Shown here: positions 1 through 7,958 of the stretch, piece by piece
Layout: each line of letters begins with the position of its first letter
Position numbering within the stretch: position 1 is the stretch's first letter
Assembly: GCA_022316685.1 (NCBI GenBank)
Contig: JAKJHU010000050.1
Location: forward strand, 87,001 to 151,000
DNA from: Progne subis subis
Lineage: Eukaryota; Chordata; Aves; Passeriformes; Hirundinidae
Reading direction: 5' to 3'
Length of the DNA: 64,000 nt
Translations under genes and position numbers: made by a program
The notes under the pieces: generated by a model
The model's database searches: none
Told to the model about the DNA's origin: nothing
What the model saw: the letters and a program-made list of their open reading frames with translations, nothing else

Positions 1-34
1 TAAACAGCTTATTCTCTGAAGATGCCATTGTTAA

Positions 35-61
35 AGGCTGCACAATAATATTGTGCAGCCT
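35..61. repeat. Short near-perfect palindrome
   Basis: Two 13-bp arms (35-47 and 49-61, AGGCTGCACAATA and its exact reverse complement) are separated by one base. It could form a small hairpin or be the remnant of a transposon end. Nothing around it suggests a function. Confidence 0.85.
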
Positions 62-3000
62 AAATGTAGATGATGAGTATTTAATGCAGAACCCTGAGTT
101 TTCAAACATTTCTTTATTTCAACTTGGGACAGATATATTGCTTTGAGGAAGAAAATTTTGAACTGAGTAATTGGAAATTTATTTGGATTAATCAAAGAAT
201 TTAATTTTTATTAAATTATTCTTGCAATTTGATTTTGAATTATACAAAAATACAGTGGATATGTGTAATAATCAAATAGAATATTATTCATTTCAAAGGA
301 GAAATTAAGCCATCTTGTTCTAATGATTTCAAAAGCAGGTTTTGCTTTTGCCAAAAATAAAAAATAAAATTACTAATTGCATGTGAATACCCCTACAAAC
401 CATTCCAATTTCAGTGAAATGTTATTTGCAATGGAAATTTCTTTCATTTTTTCCTTACCACAGCTAAACAGTCATCACTTTCACAGAAAAAGATAAAAAA
501 AAACCACACACAAAATAAATACATTGTTTCCCTTTGTTTATTCACATGTACATTTAACTTATTCCTGATCCAAAGGTTATTGGATTTCATACAGATTTTG
601 TTAAATTCTTTTCATACCTGTAATTTCTGAGCAAATGTTGAGACAAGCACAAGCAGCTTATGTGCGTCCCCATATCACACTCTTTCCATTAATCTACAAG
701 CTAATCCACATATTAGCCATTCTGAGGCCTGTCTTGATGGACAGTGTGTGAAGCTTTGACAGAACTATTTCCTAACCTATTCTTACGTATGCAAGGAATT
801 TGAGTTGTTGATCCCAAGAGTATGTAGCACTTATCTGGTTCTTGTATAATACACTCTTTTCCTTTCCTTCTCACTTTGATTACTTCTGAAGTCTAATTTG
901 TTATTTTCCATTATTTTTTGGGCATTTTTTTTATTATTTGTTATTAATTTCTTAGTTTGCTCTCATTGTTTGTCTTTCTTCTTTGCTATTGCTTTATTTG
1001 TTTGCATTCTGTTTCTGCAATATTTTTCCCTTTGCTATTATTTTTCTTCATTAGTTGAACGTTTATCTCTGCATATCATGTAGCTTGTTTTTATTTCATT
1101 ATTTCCTGTGTTTGTATTACACAGCCACCACTGCCCAGCCTCACAAATTCTTCTAAAGACAACTCTTATCAATACAGCACCACTGAATCTCACAGATAAT
1201 GCTTTATTAAATGTTACACTGAAACTGAAATCTTACACAGTAGGTAGAATAAAATCATTACCAGCTTGAAAATTTTTGAGGATCAGGATGATAATGATAA
1301 GAGCAATGTCCCAACAGGAGACTTGCCACTTATTACTTAATCCACAAGCCCCCTATAGGTGTATTTTGGTGACATTGAATGCCCACCCAAGGGTTGTATA
1401 AAAGCCTGAAGAAGCTAAGACACATCAATGGTTCTGCAAAAGTCTTGTAACACAGCCTAAACTCTCTGGGGGTTTTAGGGACTTTTTGTTATTAATAAAA
1501 GTTAATGGGAAGTAAAATATTGCATGGGAAATGTGTGCATAAAAGCCTTACTTTCTTTATGACTCTCTCCTGTAAAACTGCTCAGGAAATAACATCCCAC
1601 ACTGTCTTTTCTTTTTAAATAGTATATGTGAGTGATCTCTCATCTCTTATCTGTGGGATATTTAGATATGTAATATAAAAAGGATTTGTAAAACAAATAG
1701 TGGTCCCCACACTCTAGATTTCTCGAGTCAGAGCAAATGCAATGTCATTCTCTCCATAATCTGAACTATATTTCAGATATGAGAGGCTAAAGTAAGTTCA
1801 TATTTTCCTGAGCAAAGCTATCAAACAGACAAACATTATAATAATGTTATATGGTCTTTCCTTCTCCTCATGTCAATGTAGATCTTTGATCCTCAGATCC
1901 AGTTTTAGAATCTTAAAGGACTGAGATCTACAATTTCTTTAATAATATCGGCATTTTCATGAACTGTGTAATGTCTTCTACCCAGATGATCAAGATTTTC
2001 AGGAAGATTATGTCTCCCTCTTGAATTATTTATAATGTTTTGAAGCTCTGTGTTCTACTACAATTCTGCATTTCCCTCTAAAGCCATTAGGATTTATCTA
2101 TTGGAACAGTTGGAAGTTGGGTGTGGGTTTTTTTGTTTGTTTGTTTGTTTGTTGGTTTGGTTTGGTTTTTTTTCCTCCCATTTGGACCCTAACATAAGCA
2201 GATCAAGTCCAGCACTCTCCAACGAGATCAGTGTTACAGGAGCATGGACTCAGCATGTTACATCTGCTGTTCAGACAAGAGAGAGGTCCCCACAGTGAAT
2301 CCAATTTGTATGAAATAACAGAGATCTCCACTGTCTGTCACTCTTACCATGGACATGCAAATGACAAAGCCCTCAAGTCAAGGCTGTACTATATCAGCTA
2401 AAGAAGCAGAGATTCAATCCTAGCCCTAACTGAATTCCCAAAAATCACAGCAGGACCAGAAATTCACCCGCTACTCTATAGAAGATAATTCATACCAGAG
2501 ACAAAATTTCTTATGGGCTGTACTTTTGTACCAGATAACTGCATTACAACAACTATAAATTATGTTTAGTGACATAAAGGCTTTATTTCAGGCATTTTAG
2601 ATGTTGTGAATTAATGTGTCTGATAAGACAAAATTTCCACATTTGGGATAGCTTTCCCCTCCAACACAAACAGACCTTAGAGTCTGAAGTAAGAAGATTC
2701 ATTAAGTCAAGTGTTTAACAGAAACTTTTCTCTAGCTCATTTTGCTTTAATGAGGTAAATCTTCTTTTTATGAGACACACAGGCAAATACAACAAATACA
2801 CATTATAAAAGAATGGCACTTAATAGACTTCACTGAGACCGAGGCACAGACAAGTGTATTGATAACTCAGTCTTGCGGTGAGACCTCACTGGTTTTAGAT
2901 TACTGTTTCTCTATGCAATTTCTTTTATTTTGCATTGTTTTTAATGTTCAATTCTGCAGTTCTTTCAAGCAGTCAAATATTACCAATCCACACTGGTATA

Positions 3001-3792
3001 AAACCAATGCGAAAGGGTTCTATTATATTTAGCCACATTGTTTTGTTTTAGAAGTTATATATTCATATACATACTATGCCTTACAAAATTGAGAGGGGGA
3101 GTAGTAGATACACAAACCCTTCTCTTTCCTTCCAGTAGCATGAGGTAAATTGCATAATAAATCAATTTTTATGGATGCTGTTGACTTGCAACATTTGCTG
3201 CTTTTAAAAATTAATAGCTGAAATAATGAACATCCTCAAAAACTCTCTGAACAGTCAGCTTGATTAATTTCCTGATATGAAAAGCAGTTGACAGGTGCAA
3301 TATTCTCTGATGAAATTTTCTGTAGCCTGATTAGGCTACAATCTAAACCTATTCCACTAACACAAGTTTGTTTGCTCTAGTTTTAATTTGTGCAAAACAA
3401 ACAAACTGAAGTCCCATATTGTGCTTTGCCTAGACATGCGTACACACATATCCATAAAATATTCCTGCCTATAAAATAAAATCAAGTTTAATTTTTGTGC
3501 AAATATTATTCTGAAGTCATAATAGCACTGTACAGTGTAAAGTGCAACTGTCATCTCTTCATATTATTATTGTATTATTGCCAAACTGATAAGGAATTCC
3601 TGGGTATAAACAAATGTGCACTGCCTTTTGAGCATTTTCTAAATAGTGGTCCATGTGTCAAAGTGATGTAATCAGGAATACCTCCTTTGAATGAAATGTA
3701 GATACACAGCTTCACCCCAGTGTTTCCATTTAGCCCCCTTTCTGGGTCTCACTACTCATAGTCCTTTAACATAGGACTTAAACATAAAAAAA
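62..3792. other. AT-rich region without recognisable gene
   Basis: Only short, compositionally ordinary ORFs are seen on either strand. The region holds a (TTTG)n-like microsatellite at about 2127-2176. It also has a TATAAAAG box at 1397-1404 followed 90 bp later by AATAAA at 1494-1499. That spacing resembles an old LTR, but I could not define ends. No tRNA, rRNA or host exon is recognisable. Confidence 0.6.
2127..2176. repeat. (TTTG)n / TTTGG simple repeat
   Basis: Runs of TTTG grade into TTTGG and then a T-run. It is read directly from the sequence. Confidence 0.85.
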
Positions 3793-3797
3793 GTGAC
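3793..3797. repeat. Target-site duplication of ERV-A, left copy
   Basis: GTGAC lies directly before the TG of the left LTR and directly after the CA of the right LTR (11885-11889). If the final A of the right LTR is counted, a 6-bp AGTGAC match is possible, so the duplication is 5 bp with canonical LTR ends or 6 bp with an ambiguous end base. Confidence 0.85.
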
Positions 3798-4173
3798 TGT
3801 AGTGGTGCAGAACTGTTTTATTAGGTTTTTGTAAGAAGTTTATGTTATGGTTCATTTCACTGTATCCCCAATTTTGTATCCCTTTTGTGTCGTCTTTATA
3901 ATAAGGTGTTTTGTGTCAATCATCCCACTCCTCACATGGCATGTAACATCCCCTCTGCCCCCCCTCACTCTGGGGCAGCCTGTCTATCACTCCAGGGGTC
4001 CCTCCCAGATTGCAAAACCTCAGGGAGAGGGCTTCGGGTAGATAGGTAGCCTGGGGGAATTCTTTTCCTCTGGAGGTGGTTGGTCCGAGGCTTGGGGGTG
4101 GGCACACCTTGTTACCCCCTGGATCCCCTGATTTGCTGTCTTGTTGTATCCTCCCTGGAACCCCTCCCCCGCT

Positions 4174-4179
4174 TATAAG
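4174..4179 (+). promoter_or_regulatory. TATA box of ERV-A 5' LTR
   Basis: TATAAG lies in a C-rich then purine-rich context, about 140 bp before the polyadenylation signal. This is the expected retroviral U3/R arrangement. The same element is at 11553-11558 in the right LTR. Confidence 0.75.
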
Positions 4180-4320
4180 GGAGAGGGAGATTCAAAGTTT
4201 TCTCTCTCCCAGCAGCTCTCCCAGCAGCTCTCCGAGCAGCTCCTCGCTCAGCTGCTCAGCTCCCAGCCTCTGAGCTCTCGCCTCTGAGCTCGGAGCTCTC
4301 TGCTTCTCAACTCTGGAGCT

Positions 4321-4326
4321 AATAAA
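4321..4326 (+). terminator. Polyadenylation signal in ERV-A LTR
   Basis: AATAAA lies in the inferred R region. The functional copy for the proviral transcript would be the right-LTR equivalent at 11700-11705. Confidence 0.75.
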
Positions 4327-4508
4327 CATCTTTTAACCTGCTAAGCTGAGAGCCAGCCTTTTCTCTTCTGCTGCTGTTGACTGTCTCGACATACGGTGTC
4401 CAACTGCTAAGCCGAAGCCGAAACGAACTGGAAACATCTGTATCTGTGTTGACCGAGCTAGCTAGAGGTCCTCTCCCGCCCGGAGCGGGGACAAAACCAG
4501 ATACAATT

Positions 4509-4526
4509 TGGCGCCCAACGTGGGGC
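4509..4526 (+). other. Primer binding site, tRNA-Lys type
   Basis: TGGCGCCCAACGTGGGGC lies three bases after the LTR end. It is the 18-base complement of the tRNA-Lys(1,2) 3' end, the primer used by several betaretroviruses. Confidence 0.93.
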
Positions 4527-5007
4527 GGACCACGCCGGCAGAAGCAGCTTGGACCACGTGGACACGGCTCCACGGAGACAGAGCGTCTGGTGCCCACGCA
4601 GGGTCCACTGGAGACGAGGCGGACCCTGCGAACGGACTGGGGCTGATTTAGCCCGAAGAACAGTCTCTGGGCGTCACGCACCCCTGTGAAATTGACTTTT
4701 AAACAAGGCAAGTTCCACGGGAAAGAAGGGGAGTTTCGGGCCCCCGACCGGAGTCCTTCTTGCAGCAGAACATCCAAACCCACGCACCCCCCAGGCACAG
4801 GAACAGGTAAGTATACCCACAACGGGACATATTTACTGGTTTTAGGGTTCCCCCGAGGGAGGGGGAAGCCATTGGGGAGGAAAAAATCCTCCAAAAATAG
4901 CTGCGCAGCTAAAGGGTTAAACCTCCTGTAATTTTGAGCGAACGGGGTCAGCAGGGGGGAGTGCTTTTCATCTGGGTTTGGGTTCAAAAGCAACTTAGTA
5001 TCAAAAC
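4527..5007 (+). other. ERV-A untranslated leader with splice donor
   Basis: This 480-bp leader lies between PBS and gag. It contains CAGGTAAGTAT with the donor junction at 4806/4807, a consensus 5' splice site suited to making the env messenger. The matching acceptor candidate is at 10615. Short ORFs here (for example 4686-4931) look incidental. Confidence 0.75.
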
Positions 5008-6966
5008 ATGGGTGGAAAGCTAACGGTTGCTCAGAAAAGGTTGTATTATAACTATGCTTCTGTTGTTAACGAGGCCAAATTGAAAATCTCAAACGGCGAG
5101 TTAAGAAGTTTTGTTCGCTGGGTTCATCTGCATTTTCCCCAAGTTTCTCCCGACAGAGTCTGCAGTGCCGACTTCTGCGGCACTGTAGAAAAAGAATTAA
5201 TTCGGCTCATTCGAACTGGAGACAAAAAAGCTACAAAGTATTTTACTATAGCAACAAAAGTAAATTCGGCAATTCAGTCTCAAAAGGGAGTGCAGGAAAA
5301 GCCCAGCCGAGAAACGTGTTCTCCCCCTCCTCCTCCCCCCTTCTCCTTTCTCCGGTCCCCGTGTCCCGTTCAAAAATGCCGCGTTCGTTTTTCTGTGGGG
5401 GGGGGAACTGGGTCTGAAGCCACGTGGTTCCCTTGGAGCTCCCAAGATGGCGGCGACCGCATGGCAGGGGACTCCCCCGCCCCCTCAGCGCCGCCCACCC
5501 CTCCCTACCCCGGTGACGTGGTGCCCGCACGGCGCGGCCCCGCCCCGCCCCCCCTCCCCCGCCCCGCCTTACCCCTGTGACGTCGGGTGCCTGCCGCGCG
5601 ACCCCGCCCCCCCCCTTGCCCCGCGCGGCGCGGCCCCGCCCCGTCCGCCCCCCGCCCCGACCCGCGCGGCCCCGCCCCCGCCCCACGCGGCGCCGGGCCG
5701 GCCGCGCCGCACGCCGCCGCCGCCGCGCTGCCCCCCCCAACCCCCGGTAGCTGCGCGTGCGCACTGCGGCACCCCTTCCCCCCCGCAGCCGCCGCGCCGC
5801 CGCCCTCCCCGGAGGGGCTCGAGCCCGCTCCCCCGGGATCCCCCCCACCCCCCCACTCCTCGATGACGTCACCCCCCAGGCAAACCGCACCCCCTGCAGG
5901 GACGCAGTTGCCAGGCAACCAAGTGCCTCAGGGCACGGGCGTCCCAGCTCCCTCAAACCCGGAAGTGCCCGAGCAAGGAACGGGGGCACATACTGCTGCC
6001 AGCTCCTGCTCCATTCCCACCCTTGCCCCTGTTACCTTCCGCAATGCCCGCGGGGGTAACAACAGGGCAGAGTACCATCCATTTCCCCGAGCCACCATCA
6101 AAGAGATCTGCAAAGCTCACAGGATATATGGCCCAGATGGGCCGTATTTCAGGGGGCTTCTCAGAGCAGATCTCTCTGCAGAGGAAGTGGTGCCTGCTGA
6201 TTTAAAGTACCTGTTTTCTTGTTTGTTGAACCCAATGGAGTATATCCTATGGATCACAGCTTGGAAACAGCTGCTCCAGGATGCCTTACCAGGGCTTCTC
6301 AACAATGTTAACACTAGAGCTGATGCTCAGGGAAACCCCATCACTCTAGACCACCTGGCTGGGGAGGGGCAGTGGGCAGAAGCCACTGACCAAGTGGTCA
6401 TTCCTGTCCAGTGCCTCCATGTAGTGAGAGAGACAGCCCTGACTGCATTCTTCAGCATGCAAACACAAGGTCCTGCGATTTCATATTCGAAAATCAAGCA
6501 GGACCAAAGGGAGTCTTTCACAGATTTTGTAGGCAGACTGTCCCGAGCTATTGAAGCTCAGGTCAAAAATGAAATGGCTCGGGAACACGTTTTAACGGAG
6601 ATTGCGTTTTCAAATGCAAATGATTTATGTCGTGCTGCGATTTTAAGTTTACCCCTAAACCCCAAACCAACCTTACCAGACATGCTTCAGGTATGCCAGG
6701 TAAAAGTTCCTTTAATGAGTTCTACAGGTCCGCGGCCCAAACCTCATCAAGTTGCAGCCCTGGAAGCGGAAGATTCCCGAAAAACACCGAACACCGGGAA
6801 GAAGCCTTCTGCTCAGAGCTCCCAGAATTGTTTTTTGTGCGGGAATTTGGGGCATTGGGTTTCCAAATGCCCCCTCAAGAAAGAATTAGAGGACCTCAAA
6901 AACAAAAAAGGGGGAGGGGAAGGGGAAAAAGGGAGAGGGTTTAAACCCTCACAAAAAAACTGGTGA
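5008..6966 (+). pseudogene. gag: ERV-A gag, interrupted by one in-frame TGA
   Basis: Gag would form the virion core: matrix at the membrane, capsid shell and RNA-binding nucleocapsid. The ATG at 5008 begins MGGKL, which suits N-terminal myristoylation, and matches the start of ERV-B gag. A matrix-like domain runs to about 5280, followed by a long proline-rich linker (about 5310-6010). A capsid region runs from about 6070 and includes a major homology region near FTDFVGRLSRAIE. One zinc knuckle, C-x2-C-x4-H-x4-C, is at 6829-6870, and lysine-rich sequence leads to the stop at 6964-6966. The frame is the same throughout except for TGA at 5578-5580, inside the GC-rich linker. As it stands the gene gives a 190-residue matrix/linker product, with capsid and nucleocapsid beyond the stop. 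The linker is about 230 bp longer than in ERV-B and very CpG-rich. Confidence 0.9.
5421..5967. promoter_or_regulatory. CpG-island-like block with host promoter motifs inside gag
   Basis: This segment is extremely GC- and CpG-rich, unlike the rest of the provirus and the AT-rich flanks. Visible motifs are an E-box CACGTG (5421-5426), a YY1-type AAGATGGCGGC (5444-5454), and CRE half-sites (5514-5519 and 5578-5584). There are many CCCCGCCCC GC-boxes, an NRF1-like TGCGCGTGCGCA (5752-5763), and a full CRE TGACGTCA (5864-5871). A perfect RFX X-box palindrome GTTGCCAGGCAAC (5907-5919) and an ETS/GABPA site CCGGAAGTG (5959-5967) complete the set. This combination is typical of CpG-island promoters of animal genes. 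The block is also in the gag frame, and the YY1 site coincides with a Gln-Asp-Gly-Gly-Asp peptide conserved in ERV-B. Promoter activity is inferred, not shown. Confidence 0.5.
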
Positions 6967-7009
6967 AAGAGCGCAGGTCCACCCTGCGTGAGGAAAAAAA
7001 TGGGGTGGA
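6954..7009 (+). other. Gag-pro -1 ribosomal frameshift signal
   Basis: The slippery heptamer A AAA AAC (6954-6960) is in the gag frame, two codons before the gag stop, and the pro ORF lies in the -1 frame. Ten bases on, a 6-bp stem forms (6972-6977 with 6983-6988). Its loop (about 6979-6982) can pair with GTGG at about 7005-7008, giving an H-type pseudoknot. ERV-B keeps the same heptamer. The spacer is a little longer than usual. Confidence 0.8.
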
Positions 7010-7958
7010 CCGGGCAGGAGGGGAGGGGAAAGGGAGCCAAGGGAAAAAGAAGGAGAAGCTGCATTGCCCCATTCAGGGTGGCAGCAAAAATAACACACTG
7101 GAAATGACTTACACGGATCATGACATGGCACAACCGATTTTGACAACCAATTCTAAATATACCCCCTACAGGTTGCAGCTCACGGAGGGTTTGCACCTGA
7201 AAGACGACGACTGGAATTTTGTGTCAGTTGACAACAGTGAGCAGGGTACCTGGCCAAGGGTCAAAGGTAAGCTCATCGTTGTGGGGGACTGCAAACACAC
7301 CCCAAAAGAGATTGAAATTCTTCCAGGAACACTTGATAACAATCCTGGAAAATTCGTTCTCTGGCTACGCTGCACTCACCCACCAACATTCCTACCTAAA
7401 GGGCAGATAGTTGCCCAGATCATACCCACCTGGGAACGCCTGGAAGAAGATAACATACCAACAGCTTGTCCCGTGCACAACATCACAGAAGTGAAACCCC
7501 AGGTGGGATGTGAATTACAGGTGGGTGATGAAGCCATTAACATCACAGGCCTCCTAGACACGGGCGCGAACGTGACTGTAATTCCAGCTAAGCACTGGCC
7601 GTCACGTTGGGCCTTGGAAAACGTGGCAGGACACGTGCAAGGAATAGGGGGAATGCAATTGGCCAAACAATCAAAGAGTGTGGTGCAAATTAAGGGGCCA
7701 AAAGGGCAACTGGCCAGTTTACGCCCTTTTGTTTTGGATTATAGGGAACCCTTGTTGGGGAGAGACCTAATGGCCCAGTGGGGAGTCACGATTGACATCC
7801 CAGACCCCCCACAGGATTTTTGGGCAGCGGTCGCTGAGGAGCGCCCCTACCCACAAGCTGAATTGGAAAACAGATTCGCCAGTGTGGGTGGAACAGTGGC
7901 CGCTTTCAAAACAGAAATTGAAGGCGCTCGAAGAGCTCGTGGAGGAGCAGTTAGCTAA
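6963..7958 (+). CDS. pro: ERV-A pro: dUTPase-like domain plus retropepsin
   Basis: The product is an aspartic protease that would process Gag and Gag-Pol, made by frameshifting from gag. The ORF is open for 331 residues in the -1 frame. An N-terminal linker is followed by a degenerate dUTPase-like stretch (about residues 40-155, with KGQIVAQIIP resembling the last conserved dUTPase motif). The retropepsin follows, with the catalytic LLDTGANVTVIP (Asp-Thr-Gly-Ala codons 7557-7568), a flap-like glycine-rich segment QGIGGM, and the conserved GRDLMAQWG near its end. The last about 40 residues run out of frame relative to pol. A one-base difference from ERV-B in a C-run near 7844 moves pol into another frame, so the true C-terminus is uncertain. 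The dUTPase assignment is weaker than the protease. Confidence 0.85.
   Translation: MKERRSTLREEKNGVDRAGGEGKGSQGKKKEKLHCPIQGGSKNNTLEMTYTDHDMAQPILTTNSKYTPYRLQLTEGLHLKDDDWNFVSVDNSEQGTWPRVKGKLIVVGDCKHTPKEIEILPGTLDNNPGKFVLWLRCTHPPTFLPKGQIVAQIIPTWERLEEDNIPTACPVHNITEVKPQVGCELQVGDEAINITGLLDTGANVTVIPAKHWPSRWALENVAGHVQGIGGMQLAKQSKSVVQIKGPKGQLASLRPFVLDYREPLLGRDLMAQWGVTIDIPDPPQDFWAAVAEERPYPQAELENRFASVGGTVAAFKTEIEGARRARGGAVS

Larger units (their letters stand above)
3798..4505 (+). repeat. ERV-A 5' LTR
   Basis: A 708-bp LTR from TGTAGTGG to GATACA. The ends are set by the matching right copy, the PBS three bases downstream and the TSD. It holds a TATA-type box at 4174-4179 and an AATAAA at 4321-4326. The stretch around 4203-4265 repeats CAGCAGCTC-like units near the expected start of transcription. 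GC content rises sharply through R/U5. Confidence 0.95.

Noticed and set aside
4319..4993. 224-residue minus-strand ORF across the ERV-A LTR and leader
   Set aside because: Lies antisense to LTR/PBS/leader, is truncated in the equivalent place of the right LTR, and matches no known antisense retroviral gene.
5246..5989. Long antisense and alternative-frame ORFs (up to 247 residues) over the GC-rich part of gag
   Set aside because: CpG-rich, TA-poor DNA has almost no stop codons in any frame. The predicted proteins are Gly/Arg/Pro/Ala monotony with no domain.
7814..7820. GGATTTT as a pro-pol slip site
   Set aside because: A -1 slip there runs into a stop at 7835, and ERV-B indicates that pro and pol shared one frame.
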